A DNA stretch of 64,000 nt from Salaquimonas sp. (GCA_022340185.1 JAJDOK010000019.1:1-64000); one strand, 5' to 3'; shown: positions 20,531-31,281, counted from the first letter of the stretch. The notes: generated by a model not told the origin, from the letters alone. Numbers and translations are program-made.

Positions 20531-20552
20531 ACCTTTATCGGTAAAGGTTTTT
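20531..20552 (+). terminator. Rho-independent terminator after comM
   Basis: A perfect 7-bp stem ACCTTTA / TAAAGGT with a TCGG tetraloop is followed by five T residues. It lies 37 bp after the comM stop and 27 bp before the histidine-kinase start, so it separates the two transcription units. Confidence 0.75.
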
Positions 20553-20578
20553 CAACGCCGGCCTGCTATTGGCGGGCG

Positions 20579-22960
20579 ATGAAGCAGAAGTATTCCACTC
20601 CCGGTGCAGATGTACGGCCAGGCAGGGGCCCAGGCCGGGGCCTAGACCGGGCCGATGCCGGCGACGGGGCCTCCCGCATGCCCGTTCCGGACCGCAGAAA
20701 TGCGGACAGGTTGACGCGTCTCGACGCGCCGCCGCTCGAAACACCGACCTGGCCGGTCGGCATAACAGACTGGCGCAGCCAACTGCCATGGGTCGGCGTC
20801 GGGCTGTCGGCGCTCACCGGCGTGGCGGCGACGGCCTGGTTCGGCGGAGCGCTGGCGGCAGCATCCCTCATCGCGCTGGCGGCATTTGCCGGATTTTGTT
20901 TATGGCGGCTGCATCTCAACGCCATGCGCTCGCTTCGTGATGACGTGGCGCGCATGAAGATACGCGCCGAATTCGTCGAGGACGAAGCCTGGGAACTGAA
21001 GGAAAGCGAAGAACGCTACCGCACGCTGGCCGAAGCCTTCGGCGATCTCGTCGTACATCGCGATGCGCGCGGGCGTGTGCTGTTCGCCAACGATGCGCTG
21101 GCGGTTGCCTTCGGTCGCGGACGCGCAGATCTGATCGGGGAGACCTTCGCACCGCAAGTCCTGGCGAGCATCGAACCGCGCCGCAAAGCCGGCCACGATC
21201 CATCCAAGGCGCGCGAGGTCTGTTTGGTGACGCCGCAGGGCGAGCGCTGGTTCAAATGGATCGACATCCCGATCCGCGATGCTGCAACCGGGCTTGCCGC
21301 GACGCGCTCGGTAGCGCGCGACATCACCGATCACAAGCTCGCGGAGCAGGCGCTGGAAGCGGCCAGGCGCAAGGCGGAGTCGGAAAACACCGCCAAATCG
21401 CGATTTCTCGCCATCGTCAGTCATGAAATGCGAACGCCGCTCAATGGCATATTGGGCATGTCGCAATTGCTGGCCGATTCGAATCTCACGCCCGAACAGA
21501 CGGCCTACAACGACGCCATTCATTCCTCGGGCGCGTCACTGCTGGCGCTGATCGAGGACATGCTGGATATCACCCGCATCGAGGCGGGACGCTTCGAATT
21601 GAAGACAGAGGATTGCCAACCCGGCCGGCTGGTCGAGGAAGTGTGCGAACTGATCGCCGAGCGGGCGCATGAAAAAGGAATCGAACTCGCCTCCTTCATC
21701 GCACCGGATGTTCCCGAATGTATCCACGCCGATGCCGGGCGCATTCGCCAGGTACTGGTCAACCTTCTCGGCAATGCGGTGAAGTTCACTGAAAAAGGCG
21801 GGGTCAGGGTCAGCCTCAATGCGGAAGCCGTGAAGGCCGGCAAGCATGACAAGGACCGGCGCAGCCAGATCAGACTCCAGTTCGCGGTCAGCGACACTGG
21901 CCCGGGTATTTCGGAAAAGGACCTTTCGCGCATTTTCGGCGAGTTCGAGCAGGCGGATTCGGCAACCACGCGCAAGCATGGCGGCGCCGGCCTCGGCCTG
22001 TCGATCTCGCGTGCCGTCACACAGCGAATGGGCGGCGACATCACCGTGACCAGCAGCCCCGGCTCCGGAACCGTCTTCCGGTTCGGCCTGACGGTTCCTG
22101 TCGCCGAAGCCCGCATGGCGGCATCGGCCCCAACCAGTCTCAGGGGTCGGCGCGCGCTTGTTGTCTCGGCGGGTGAGATCGAGGGACCGGCGATCGCCGA
22201 GACGATCCGGGCCGCCGGCGGCGAAGCCGAATGCGTTACCCGGCTTGGCAAGGCAGCCGAACGGCTGAAAGTGGCACGCAGCATCCGGCCTTTCAACCTG
22301 ATCGTCATGGACGGCGCCATATCGCGAGATCCGGTGCGCTCGCTCAACCGGCTGAAATCGGCAGTACATGGCAAGGTGTTCGCCGTGGTACTGGTCAAGC
22401 CCGGCACCCGAGCGCAATTGCCCGACCATCTGCATGGCGGTTTCGACGCTTATCTGGTCAGGCCGGTGCGACGCAATTCGCTGATGCGAGTGTTGGGCGG
22501 AGGCGCGAATACTTCCGATCTCGACCGTCCGGCACAGCAGCGCCAGCCATTGCTCAGGCCGGGTGAAAGACTGGCCCGCCACCGGGTGCTGCTCGCCGAG
22601 GACAACGAGATCAACGCCTTGCTGGCGCGCACGGTGCTGGAGCGTGCCGGACAGGCGGTGACACTCACCAAGACCGGGCGCGAGGCACTCAACCAGTTCC
22701 GCAAGGCGGCCAGGGCCGGGCGGGGCTTCGATCTCGTGTTGATGGACATGCATATGCCCGTCATGGACGGTGCGGATGCGATCCGGGCGATCCGCGGCTT
22801 CGAGGAACGCTCGGGTGCGGCACGTGCCAGGATTCTCGCGCTCAGCGCCGACGAACAGGCCGGCGCGCGTTCGGAAAGCACCAATGCCGGTGCCGACGGA
22901 TTTCTCGCCAAGCCAGTTGCGCCAGCGCGTATCGTAGATATTCTGCGCGAACTGGCCTGA
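20579..22960 (+). CDS. Hybrid sensor histidine kinase with PAS and two receiver domains
   Basis: A 793-residue membrane sensor kinase. Residues 1-65 are a Gly/Arg/Asp-rich cytosolic lead, and two transmembrane segments lie at about 69-88 and 90-110. A PAS domain spans about 146-255. HisKA has phospho-acceptor His282 in SHEMRTP. HATPase_c has N399, D439-x-G and GLGL near 471. A first receiver-like domain (about 523-640) keeps an Asp578 but lacks the acidic pair at its first strand and has Arg where the conserved Lys is expected, so it looks degenerate. The second receiver (668-793) is complete (EDN at 674-676, Asp723, Lys778). I recall a related kinase next to olsB in other rhizobia. Signal and output are unknown. 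Confidence 0.93.
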   Translation: MKQKYSTPGADVRPGRGPGRGLDRADAGDGASRMPVPDRRNADRLTRLDAPPLETPTWPVGITDWRSQLPWVGVGLSALTGVAATAWFGGALAAASLIALAAFAGFCLWRLHLNAMRSLRDDVARMKIRAEFVEDEAWELKESEERYRTLAEAFGDLVVHRDARGRVLFANDALAVAFGRGRADLIGETFAPQVLASIEPRRKAGHDPSKAREVCLVTPQGERWFKWIDIPIRDAATGLAATRSVARDITDHKLAEQALEAARRKAESENTAKSRFLAIVSHEMRTPLNGILGMSQLLADSNLTPEQTAYNDAIHSSGASLLALIEDMLDITRIEAGRFELKTEDCQPGRLVEEVCELIAERAHEKGIELASFIAPDVPECIHADAGRIRQVLVNLLGNAVKFTEKGGVRVSLNAEAVKAGKHDKDRRSQIRLQFAVSDTGPGISEKDLSRIFGEFEQADSATTRKHGGAGLGLSISRAVTQRMGGDITVTSSPGSGTVFRFGLTVPVAEARMAASAPTSLRGRRALVVSAGEIEGPAIAETIRAAGGEAECVTRLGKAAERLKVARSIRPFNLIVMDGAISRDPVRSLNRLKSAVHGKVFAVVLVKPGTRAQLPDHLHGGFDAYLVRPVRRNSLMRVLGGGANTSDLDRPAQQRQPLLRPGERLARHRVLLAEDNEINALLARTVLERAGQAVTLTKTGREALNQFRKAARAGRGFDLVLMDMHMPVMDGADAIRAIRGFEERSGAARARILALSADEQAGARSESTNAGADGFLAKPVAPARIVDILRELA

Positions 22961-23069
22961 CGCAGGCAGAGCCGCAGAACCGTCACAGTCCCGTCGCGAA
23001 AATCTGCCAAATGCGGATGAATGAGCGTGCGGCCGGGCGCAGGCCGTTCAAACCGATGATCTCGATGCA

Positions 23070-23990
23070 ATGACCATCCTTCTCGAGCAAGACACTCCAC
23101 GGCACGCAGACATCTCCGCGCGGCGCCGACCCCGTTTGCACAAGGCGCTTCCCCTGCCGTTCAAGGCGCCGCTCAATGCCAATGCACCGGCGCTCGGTCG
23201 CATCGGCGCGCTGGAGACGCGCCTTGCCCGTTCCAAGACGGAAATCCGCACGGCGCAGGCGCTGCGCTACGAGGTGTTCTACTGCGAGGGTTCGGCGAAT
23301 CCGAAAGCGAGTGTGCGGCTTCGACGTCGCGACACGGATCGCTGGGACCGGGCCTGCGACCATCTGTTGGTGATCGACCGTGACGGGGAGCATGAAGACG
23401 GGCGGATCGTCGGCACCTACCGGTTCCTGACCGGCGAACATGCCGGCCGTGCGGGCATCGATTTCTACACCCAGGGCGAATTCGACATCGCACCCCTGAT
23501 GACACGGCAACCGGACCTGCATTTCATGGAACTCGGCCGTTCCTGCGTGTTGCCGCAATGGCGCACCAAGCGCACCGTCGAACTGTTGTGGCAGGGCTGC
23601 TGGGCCTATGTACTCAACAACAAGGTCGACGTGATGATCGGCTGCGCCTCCTTCGAGGGCACGGACCCCGGCAAGCTGGCCGAGCCGCTGTCCTTCCTAT
23701 ACCACCATGCCGCACCCGAGGCGAACTGGCAGGTGCGCGCACGTGCCGGACGCGGCGTGTCGATGAACCTTCTTGGCGCCGAAGACATCAATCCGAAGCG
23801 GGCGCTGCACGCCCTGCCGCCTTTGATCAAGGGTTATCTCAGGCTCGGCGCGTGGTTTGCGGGCGAAGCCGTCATCGACCGGCAGTTCGCCACGACCGAT
23901 GTTCTTGTCGTCCTGCCCGTTTCGCGCCTCAACCCGCGCTATGTCAGCTATTACGGCGCGGATGCCGGCCGCCGCGCGGCGGCGGAATAG
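23070..23990 (+). CDS. olsB: L-ornithine N(alpha)-acyltransferase OlsB
   Basis: A 306-residue GNAT-like acyltransferase of the OlsB/hemolysin-like family. OlsB moves a 3-hydroxyacyl chain from acyl carrier protein to ornithine, giving lyso-ornithine lipid, the first step of the phosphorus-free membrane lipid made mainly under phosphate limitation. Diagnostic stretches are RTAQALRYEVFYCEG (about residues 60-75), FMELGRSCVLPQWRTK and the closing VLPVSRLNPRYVSYYG. The first 45 residues are basic and variable. It lies about 110 bp after the kinase and converges on maeB. No Pho box was recognised upstream. Confidence 0.9.
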   Translation: MTILLEQDTPRHADISARRRPRLHKALPLPFKAPLNANAPALGRIGALETRLARSKTEIRTAQALRYEVFYCEGSANPKASVRLRRRDTDRWDRACDHLLVIDRDGEHEDGRIVGTYRFLTGEHAGRAGIDFYTQGEFDIAPLMTRQPDLHFMELGRSCVLPQWRTKRTVELLWQGCWAYVLNNKVDVMIGCASFEGTDPGKLAEPLSFLYHHAAPEANWQVRARAGRGVSMNLLGAEDINPKRALHALPPLIKGYLRLGAWFAGEAVIDRQFATTDVLVVLPVSRLNPRYVSYYGADAGRRAAAE

Positions 23991-23999
23991 GCTACCTCC

Positions 24000-26294
24000 T
24001 TATCTGGCGTTATAGGCAGCGATCGCGGCCATGTTGACGATGTCGGAATCGCGTGCGCCGAGCGGCACGATCTGAACCGGTTTTTCGAAGCCGACCAGGA
24101 TCGGTCCGATAATGGTCGAACCGCCCAGTTCCTGCAGCATCTTCGTCGAGATCGATGCCGAGTGGAAAGCCGGCATGATCAGCACATTTGCCGGGCCGGT
24201 CAGGCGGCAGAAGGGATAGAGCGCCATCTTCTCGGCATTGAGCGCGATATCGGCCGCCATTTCGCCGTCATATTCGAAATCGGCACCGCGCTCGTCGAGC
24301 AGTTCGACGGCTTCGCGCACCTTCTGGGCGCGTTCGCCGGCCGGATGGCCGAAAGTCGAATAGGCAAGCATGGCGACGCGCGGCTCGTAGCCCATGGCGC
24401 GGGCAAAGCCTGCCGCCTCGCAGGCGATGTTCGCAAGTTCATTGGCATCTGGCATGTCGGTGATCGCTGTATCGGCGACGATCACCGTGCGCCCGCGGGT
24501 AATCGCGATGGTCGCTGCGATGACCTGGTGTTCGGCGCCCGGATCGACGACCTTGCGCATGTCTTCCAGCACGGTCGAATAGTTGCGGGTGACGCCGGAG
24601 ACCACGCCGTCGGCATCGCCCAGCGCCAACATGCAGCCGGAGAAGATGTTGCGGTCGGTGTTGACCAGGCGCTGGCAGTCGCGGAACAGATAGCCTTCGC
24701 GCTGCAGCCGCGAATAGAGGAAGTCGGCATAATCGGCACCACGATCGGACAGGCGCGAATTGACGATCTCGATACCCGGACGATTGAGATCAATGCCGGC
24801 TTTCGCCGCCGTCTCCGCCATCTGCACGTCGCGGCCGACGAGTATGGCGGTGCCCAGCCCGTGGTTCACATAGGAAACCGCGGCGCGCATGACCTGCTCT
24901 TCCTCGCCCTCGGCGAAAACGGTGCGCTTGGGGTTGCGGCGAACGCGGTCATAGATGCGCGACAATGTCGAGGCGATCGGATCGCGCCGTGCCGACAGAT
25001 CCCTCGAATAGGCTTCGAGATTGACGATCGGGCGCCGCGCCACGCCGCTTTCGGCGGCCGCACGCGCCACCGCCGGCGGAATTTCGGAAATCAGGCGTGG
25101 ATCGAAGGGCACGGGAATGATGTAGCTGGGACCGAATTTCGGACGCTGGCCCTGATAGGCCGACGCCACCTCGTCGGGAACGTCCTCGCGTGCGAGCCTT
25201 GCCAGTGCATGGGCGGCGGCAACCTTCATCTCCTCGTTAATCGTGGTGGCGCGCACGTCGAGTGCACCGCGGAAGATGTAGGGAAAGCCCAGAACGTTGT
25301 TGATCTGGTTGGGGAAGTCGGAACGGCCGGTCGCCATGATCGCGTCGGAACGGATACCGGCAACTTCCTCGGGCGTGATCTCTGGGTCGGGATTGGCCAT
25401 GGCGAAGATGATCGGATGGTCCGCCATGGATGCAACCATCTCATGCGTCAGCGCGCCCTTGGCCGACAGGCCGAAAAAGATGTCGGCACCGTCGACTGCC
25501 TCGGCCAGGGTGCGGGCGTCTGTGTCGGCGGCATGAGCCGATTTCCACTGATTCATGCCCTCCTCGCGCCCCTTGTAGACGACGCCCTTGGTGTCGCAGA
25601 GGATGACGTTTTGCGGGTTGAAGCCCATCGCCTTGACCAGTTCGATGCAGGCAATGCCTGCCGCCCCCGCTCCGTTGCATACGAGCCTGGCCTTCTTCAT
25701 GTCGCGGCCGGTCAACTCCAGCGCGTTGATCAGACCCGCCGAAGCGATGATCGCCGTGCCGTGCTGGTCGTCGTGGAAGACGGGGATGTCCATCATCTCG
25801 CGCAGCGTCTGCTCGATGATGAAGCAATCGGGCGCCTTGATGTCTTCCAGATTGATGCCGCCGAAAGTGGGGCCCAGGTAGCGCACGCAGTTGATGAAGG
25901 CGTCGATATCCTGCGTGTCGATTTCCAGATCGATGGAATCAACGTCGGCGAAGCGCTTGAACAAAACGGCCTTGCCTTCCATCACGGGCTTGGAAGCCAA
26001 CGGACCGAGATTGCCCAAGCCCAGAATGGCCGAACCGTTGGAGATGACCGCCACCATGTTGCCGCGCGCGGTATAGTCGAAGGCCGAATCCGGGTCTTCG
26101 GCAATCGCCTTGACGGGGGCGGCGACGCCCGGCGAATAGGCCAGCGACAAATCGCGCTGGGTCGCCATCGGCTTGGTCGGCGTGATCTCGATCTTGCCGG
26201 GCCTGCCGCGACGATGAAATTCCAGCGCCTCCTCATCGGAAACCATGGGGCGACTGCCCGACGCGCCATTTGCGGACTTGTCCGTTGCAGGCAT
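24000..26294 (-). CDS. maeB: NADP-dependent malic enzyme (malic / phosphotransacetylase fusion)
   Basis: A 764-residue enzyme that oxidatively decarboxylates malate to pyruvate and NADPH. Residues about 20-410 form the malic N-terminal and NAD-binding domains ([28 protein letters not shown], and the Rossmann [15 protein letters not shown]). Residues about 430-760 form a phosphotransacetylase-like domain that acts in regulation and oligomerisation and lacks PTA activity in studied relatives. This large form matches rhizobial Tme/MaeB. The ATG at 26294 has GGGAGGA just upstream. It converges on olsB (10-bp gap) and diverges from mutS. Confidence 0.96.
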   Translation of the reverse strand: MPATDKSANGASGSRPMVSDEEALEFHRRGRPGKIEITPTKPMATQRDLSLAYSPGVAAPVKAIAEDPDSAFDYTARGNMVAVISNGSAILGLGNLGPLASKPVMEGKAVLFKRFADVDSIDLEIDTQDIDAFINCVRYLGPTFGGINLEDIKAPDCFIIEQTLREMMDIPVFHDDQHGTAIIASAGLINALELTGRDMKKARLVCNGAGAAGIACIELVKAMGFNPQNVILCDTKGVVYKGREEGMNQWKSAHAADTDARTLAEAVDGADIFFGLSAKGALTHEMVASMADHPIIFAMANPDPEITPEEVAGIRSDAIMATGRSDFPNQINNVLGFPYIFRGALDVRATTINEEMKVAAAHALARLAREDVPDEVASAYQGQRPKFGPSYIIPVPFDPRLISEIPPAVARAAAESGVARRPIVNLEAYSRDLSARRDPIASTLSRIYDRVRRNPKRTVFAEGEEEQVMRAAVSYVNHGLGTAILVGRDVQMAETAAKAGIDLNRPGIEIVNSRLSDRGADYADFLYSRLQREGYLFRDCQRLVNTDRNIFSGCMLALGDADGVVSGVTRNYSTVLEDMRKVVDPGAEHQVIAATIAITRGRTVIVADTAITDMPDANELANIACEAAGFARAMGYEPRVAMLAYSTFGHPAGERAQKVREAVELLDERGADFEYDGEMAADIALNAEKMALYPFCRLTGPANVLIMPAFHSASISTKMLQELGGSTIIGPILVGFEKPVQIVPLGARDSDIVNMAAIAAYNAR

Positions 26295-26526
26295 GCATTC
26301 CTCCCAACCAGGCCCTGCACGGATTCGGGCGGGCCCAAGAATTCTTTTTCGACCTCCATGCCCTGCCACGGCACGGCCGGTCTGTGTTGCGACTTTCTTG
26401 CATGTTCTGTGGAGATTTCCAACACGATGCGTTCGCCCGCGGGGTGATGCTTGCGATTGTGCTAGGCTCAAGCAATCTTGCGGCGGCGAAACGGCGCCCG
26501 GCGCTCACAGACAGGGATCCCCGCGT

Positions 26527-29247
26527 TTGGACGAAGTGGTGAACAACGAAGCAGGTAGCACTTCCTCGGCAACGCAGCAGGCGACGCCGATGATGGCGCA
26601 ATATGTCGAGATCAGGAACGCCAATCCCGACTATCTGCTGTTCTACCGCATGGGCGATTTCTACGAGCTGTTCTTCGACGACGCGGAAGTCGCATCGCGC
26701 GCACTCGGCATCACGCTGACCAAGCGCGGCAAGCATCTGGGCGAGGACATCCCGATGTGCGGCGTGCCCGTCCACGCGGCGGAAGACTATCTGCAGAAGC
26801 TGATCGCGCTAGGCCATCGCGTGGCGGTGTGCGAGCAGACCGAAGACCCGGCGGATGCAAAGAAGCGCGGCTCGAAATCTGTGGTGCGCCGCGACGTCAA
26901 ACGCCTCGTGACGCCGGGCACGATCACGGAAGAAAAGCTGCTCGATCCGGGCAGCGCGAATTTCCTGACCGCGCTGGCGCGTGTGCGCCCCGGCGAGGCA
27001 CGAGAGGAACTGGCACTTTCCTGGATCGATCTGTCGACCGGGGCGTTCCGCGTCTGCGCAACATCGTCGCGCGCGCTCGGCGCCGATCTCGCCCGCATCG
27101 AACCGAGCGAGATCATTGTCGCCGATACGGCGTATCAGGATGGCTCGATCCGCAAGGTGCTGGACGGACTTGGCGCTGCTATATCGCCACAGCCCGCCGT
27201 CAGCTTCGACAGTGCTGCGGCAAGCGAAAGACTGAAAACCTATTTCGGCGTCAAGACGCTGGAGAGTTTCGGCCAGTTCTCCCGCGCCGAACTGGCGGCC
27301 GCCGGCGCGGTGCTAGCCTATGTCGAAAAGACCCAGATCGGCGAAAGGCCGGCGCTGACGCACCCGGTGCGCGAAGACAGCGCCGGAACCATGTTCATCG
27401 ATGCGGCGACACGCGCCAATCTGGAACTGACACGAACCTTGTCGGGCGAGCGCGAAGGCAGCCTGTTGCGCGCCATCGACCGCACGGTGACCGCGCCGGG
27501 CAGCCGGCTTCTGGCGGAGCGGCTGATGAACCCGTTGACCGATGTCGACGCGATCCAGCGCCGCCACGATGCCGTCGGCTGGTTTGCCGACAACGGCAGG
27601 CTCGGCCGCGATCTGGTGCAGAAGCTGAAAGCCTGCCCGGACATGGCCCGCGCCCTGCAGCGCCTGTCTCTCAATCGCGGGGGGCCGCGCGACATGGGCG
27701 CGATTGCCGCCGGCTTGAACGGGGTCGCGGTCATCGCCGAACAGCTTGCCGGCGCACTGCCCGATGAGGTCGAGGCGGCCAGACGGGCGCTTGGCGCGGC
27801 GCCGCAGGCGCTCGCCCGCCATCTCGACGCAGCGCTCGGCGACGAATTGCCACTGCTCAGCCGCGATGGCGGTTTCGTCCGCGACGGTTATCATGCCGAA
27901 CTCGACGAGCTCAGAGTACTGGCGCATGAAAGCCGTAAGGTGATCGCGCAGATGCAGGCGCGCCACGCCGCGGAGACCGGCGTCAAATCGCTGAAGATCC
28001 GTCACAACAATGTGCTCGGCTATTTCATCGAAGTGACGGCAAACAATGCCGGGCCGCTGACTGGAGAAGAAGCCAAGGGCCGCTTCATCCATCGCCAGAC
28101 GCTGGCCAACGCAATGCGCTTCACCACGACGGAACTGGCGGAACTGGAAACGAAGATCGCCAACGCCGCCGGAAGGGCGCTGGCGATCGAACAGGAACTG
28201 TTCTCCCGCCTGCAAGGCGAAATCCTGGCCGAGGCAGAAGCCATTTCTGCGGCGGCAGAGGCGCTCGCCACGATGGACGTGACAGGGGCGCTTGCACGGC
28301 TTGCCGACGAACAGGCTTATTGCCGTCCGCAGATTGATGACACGCTTGCCTTCGACATCGAGGCCGGCCGTCATCCGGTAGTCGAGCAGGTGCTGGCGCG
28401 CGGCGGAGAAACGCCCTTTGTCGCCAACAATTGCGATGTCGGCGCGAAGGACGAGGAAACTTCCGGCCGGATATGGCTGATCACCGGACCGAACATGGGC
28501 GGCAAGTCGACGTTTCTCCGGCAGAACGCGCTGATTGCTGTTCTGGCCCAGATGGGTTCCTTCGTGCCGGCGACGAAAGCGCGTATCGGCATTGTCGACC
28601 GGTTGTTCTCAAGGGTTGGAGCGGCTGACGATCTGGCGCGCGGACGTTCGACCTTCATGGTCGAGATGATCGAGACGGCGGCGATCCTCAACCAGGCTGG
28701 CGAACGTGCCTTCGTCATTCTCGACGAGATCGGACGCGGCACGGCCACTTTCGATGGGTTGTCGATCGCCTGGGCGGCGATCGAGCATCTGCACGAGGTC
28801 AATCGCTGCCGCACACTGTTCGCCACGCATTACCACGAGCTGACCGCACTTGCCGAAGTACTGAGCCGGCTTTCGACCGTCACTATGAAGGTGCGCGAAT
28901 GGCAGGGCGAGGTCGTGTTCCTGCACGAGGTGGTGGCGGGGGCGGCCGACCGTTCCTACGGCATCCAGGTGGCGCGGCTGGCCGGCCTGCCGCAGGCGGT
29001 GGTGGAGCGGGCGCGCGACGTGCTCGACCAGCTCGAGAGCGCCGAACGTGCGCGGCCCGCTTCCGCGCTGCTCGATGACCTGCCGCTGTTTTCGGTGCAT
29101 GTGCCGGAAAAGCCGGCCGCACGGGAGAGCGAGAGCGAACTCGTCAGGGTGCTGAAGGCAATGGCGCCGGACGAGATGACGCCGCGCGAAGCCCTGGAAA
29201 AACTCTATGAATTGAGGGTCATGGTGCAGAAGCGGGATCCGGACTGA
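26527..29247 (+). CDS. mutS: DNA mismatch repair protein MutS
   Basis: A MutS of about 906 residues that recognises mismatches and starts repair. The mismatch-reading Phe-x-Glu lies in GDFYELFF. The connector, lever and clamp domains follow. The ATPase has Walker [14 protein letters not shown], the STFMVEM loop, Walker [16 protein letters not shown] and the ATHYHEL motif. The C-terminal helix-turn-helix dimer region is present ([16 protein letters not shown]). The start is uncertain: TTG at 26527 has AGGGA 9 bp upstream, while GTGs at 26536 and 26539 are alternatives; none changes the conserved core. The frame is open upstream without similarity. Confidence 0.96.
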   Translation: MDEVVNNEAGSTSSATQQATPMMAQYVEIRNANPDYLLFYRMGDFYELFFDDAEVASRALGITLTKRGKHLGEDIPMCGVPVHAAEDYLQKLIALGHRVAVCEQTEDPADAKKRGSKSVVRRDVKRLVTPGTITEEKLLDPGSANFLTALARVRPGEAREELALSWIDLSTGAFRVCATSSRALGADLARIEPSEIIVADTAYQDGSIRKVLDGLGAAISPQPAVSFDSAAASERLKTYFGVKTLESFGQFSRAELAAAGAVLAYVEKTQIGERPALTHPVREDSAGTMFIDAATRANLELTRTLSGEREGSLLRAIDRTVTAPGSRLLAERLMNPLTDVDAIQRRHDAVGWFADNGRLGRDLVQKLKACPDMARALQRLSLNRGGPRDMGAIAAGLNGVAVIAEQLAGALPDEVEAARRALGAAPQALARHLDAALGDELPLLSRDGGFVRDGYHAELDELRVLAHESRKVIAQMQARHAAETGVKSLKIRHNNVLGYFIEVTANNAGPLTGEEAKGRFIHRQTLANAMRFTTTELAELETKIANAAGRALAIEQELFSRLQGEILAEAEAISAAAEALATMDVTGALARLADEQAYCRPQIDDTLAFDIEAGRHPVVEQVLARGGETPFVANNCDVGAKDEETSGRIWLITGPNMGGKSTFLRQNALIAVLAQMGSFVPATKARIGIVDRLFSRVGAADDLARGRSTFMVEMIETAAILNQAGERAFVILDEIGRGTATFDGLSIAWAAIEHLHEVNRCRTLFATHYHELTALAEVLSRLSTVTMKVREWQGEVVFLHEVVAGAADRSYGIQVARLAGLPQAVVERARDVLDQLESAERARPASALLDDLPLFSVHVPEKPAARESESELVRVLKAMAPDEMTPREALEKLYELRVMVQKRDPD

Positions 29248-29250
29248 CCG

Positions 29251-30180
29251 CTATTGCGTAATCACGCCTGCGGCCAGCAGTTCGTCGCGGGCGGGAAACC
29301 AAATATCGCTGTGCGGGCTTTTGAATATCTTGTCGAGAAATCGCTGATTGATCGCCTGACGTTCGAAGAACGAACGGTCGCGTTCCTGTTCGGCGGCGAT
29401 ATCGACATTGGGAATGTAGGTGTTGTGAACATAGGCCGTCGTGTCGAGGCGGTACTGGTGAAAACCGAGCCTTGCGGCCGCGGCCATCGTCCTGGTCTTG
29501 CCGGATATGAAAATGATGGTGCAGGCCGAACTGCATTCGCCGTCGATATGGGTGTCGAGGCCATGTTCCCTCACCAGTCGGGCAACACCTCTGGCTTCAT
29601 AGATATTGCCGCCAGTGGAGTTGAGCACCAGCGAACGGATCGAAGGATTTTCACTGAATAGCCTGCGGACAGCCTTGGTCGAACCGAGGGCGACGTCTCC
29701 ATCGAGCGTCAATGTCGCTTTGTCATCGGAAAGCGTCAGCTTGTAGGTGGAGGCATGCTCGCGCTCCATCCTCGTCGAGAATGGCTCCTCCACCTTCCTT
29801 GGAATTGTGTGCTGGAACAGGCCAAGCCATAGCGTACCGAAAACAAACAGGGTCAGCACGATCACCAGATAGCTTCCCCAGACGGGCGCAAGCGAGCCGT
29901 GCCCGGCAATGTGGGCCTCGCAGGATCGGATCAGGCCAACGACCTGCCAGGTGAACAAGGCGATATCGGTTGCGATCAGAACGACAAAGGCCGACAGCGG
30001 GATGAACTCGAAGACAAGCAATCCGGCCAGTGCGAAATAAACCGCAATGCGCAGGGCGACGAAATTGATCCATAAGGAGCGGCTTAGCGAATACGTTCCC
30101 CGCCAGTGCGCCATGAGATAGCCCATGCACAAACCATACTGGAACGGATCGCTCCTGTAGAGACGGAAACCGTCACGCAC
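29251..30180 (-). CDS. Membrane-anchored ClpP/SppA-like periplasmic protein (COG3904 type)
   Basis: A 309-residue protein with three predicted membrane segments (about 38-57, 61-83 and 101-122) and an outward-facing C-terminal domain. The domain resembles ClpP/SppA-fold proteases: the oxyanion-type glycines are in LVLNSTGGNIYEARGVARL (Gly190-Gly191), a candidate nucleophile is in GECSSAC (Ser217/Ser218, with Cys216 and Cys220 able to pair), and a candidate His is His241 in LGFHQYR. Activity is not proven. GTG at 30180 is the first start; the next ATGs are Met19 and Met22. Its 3' end lies 3 bp from the mutS stop (convergent). It opens a segment of accessory-looking genes. Confidence 0.75.
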   Translation of the reverse strand: MRDGFRLYRSDPFQYGLCMGYLMAHWRGTYSLSRSLWINFVALRIAVYFALAGLLVFEFIPLSAFVVLIATDIALFTWQVVGLIRSCEAHIAGHGSLAPVWGSYLVIVLTLFVFGTLWLGLFQHTIPRKVEEPFSTRMEREHASTYKLTLSDDKATLTLDGDVALGSTKAVRRLFSENPSIRSLVLNSTGGNIYEARGVARLVREHGLDTHIDGECSSACTIIFISGKTRTMAAAARLGFHQYRLDTTAYVHNTYIPNVDIAAEQERDRSFFERQAINQRFLDKIFKSPHSDIWFPARDELLAAGVITQ

Positions 30181-30249
30181 TCATTGTCGTGAAGGATCAG
30201 GAAAGACGGCCGGATTTCCCATGGCTGCAATTGATGGAGGCCCCGCAGA

Positions 30250-31281
30250 TCATTGTTTGATCAGCGACGAACGGGCCTCGCGCGGTCTTTTCCCGGTCCA
30301 GCGCTTGAATGCGCGGGAGAAAGAGGCAACTTCGCGATAGCCGAGCAGCCAGGCTGTTTCCGACACGCTCAGATTGCCATCCGACAGATAGTGGTGGGCG
30401 AGATCGGATCGAAGCTCGTCCATGAGTGCCGAGAAGGTCATGCCGTGCAGGGACAGGTGTCGCGCAAGCGTTCGCTGACTTATCCCAAGATGACGGGCAA
30501 CCGCATCAGCCTGTATGTTTCCATGCGGCAGAAGCGGCGCAATGACATTTTCGACTTTCGACCGGAATTCGCCTCGGCTTCTTGTGTTGCCGGCAAGCGC
30601 TTCCTCGCAATAAGACACCAGCAACTTGTTGAGGTGCGGGTCGGCGCTCACGATGGGCAGTGAAGCAAAATCTCCGGGAAAGACAAGTTCGTCACCGGAG
30701 CCAAATTCGACCGGACAACCGAAAAAGCGGGTCAGTTCGTCGGATGGCGGCCGCCTGTGCGCGAGACATACAGACCGTGGCGTCAAATCGCGGCCGGCCA
30801 ACATGCGGCAGATGCGCAGCACCGCAGTTATCCAGTACAGAATCTGCTGGCGATCCAGCAATCGCCGGACACCGACATATCTGATCGCCACCACAAGATC
30901 TTCGCCTTCGGTGCATTGCAGGCCGACCCCTTCGTTGACAATCGAGGTGTAGCGACCTGCCCTTCGCAACGCCTTTCCCAAAGTGTCTGAAGAGGCCAGG
31001 ACGTAAAAGAGCAAACCGACTTCACGCATTTCACTTGCCAGAGCTAGGTGGAAGCCGAGAAGATCATCATCGACGGCCTCGGCAATCAGGTTCACGAACC
31101 TGATCTGATCACGAACCGGAATTCTTGCTTCCGGATCGCTGAGTTGGCTTGGCGTGACACCTGCCTGCTCCAGGATCGCGTCCAGTGCGATGCCGGCGTC
31201 CTGGGCACGGGCAAAGGCAAGCCTGGAGATGGCGCCGGTAGCGCTTGGCAGGCGACCGGGTTTCACGGTCACTTTCGACAT
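30250..31281 (-). CDS. AraC-family transcriptional regulator (OruR/ArgR-like)
   Basis: A 343-residue regulator. Residues about 20-215 match the arabinose-binding-domain-of-AraC type found in OruR and similar proteins (PF12625). The C-terminal AraC/XylS DNA-binding domain has two helix-turn-helices, including GISQRTLARHLSLHG and SVSETAWLLGYREVASFSRAFKRWTG. GGGGACAGG precedes the ATG. An arrangement of TGGCA half-sites 60 bp upstream may be its operator. The ligand is unknown. The nearest possible targets are the membrane ClpP-like gene and itself. Confidence 0.93.
   Translation of the reverse strand: MSKVTVKPGRLPSATGAISRLAFARAQDAGIALDAILEQAGVTPSQLSDPEARIPVRDQIRFVNLIAEAVDDDLLGFHLALASEMREVGLLFYVLASSDTLGKALRRAGRYTSIVNEGVGLQCTEGEDLVVAIRYVGVRRLLDRQQILYWITAVLRICRMLAGRDLTPRSVCLAHRRPPSDELTRFFGCPVEFGSGDELVFPGDFASLPIVSADPHLNKLLVSYCEEALAGNTRSRGEFRSKVENVIAPLLPHGNIQADAVARHLGISQRTLARHLSLHGMTFSALMDELRSDLAHHYLSDGNLSVSETAWLLGYREVASFSRAFKRWTGKRPREARSSLIKQ

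Noticed and set aside
24162-26447. A 761-codon open frame on the plus strand
   Set aside because: It lies antisense to maeB; GC-rich codon bias leaves the opposite strand open. No domain is recognisable and maeB explains the sequence.
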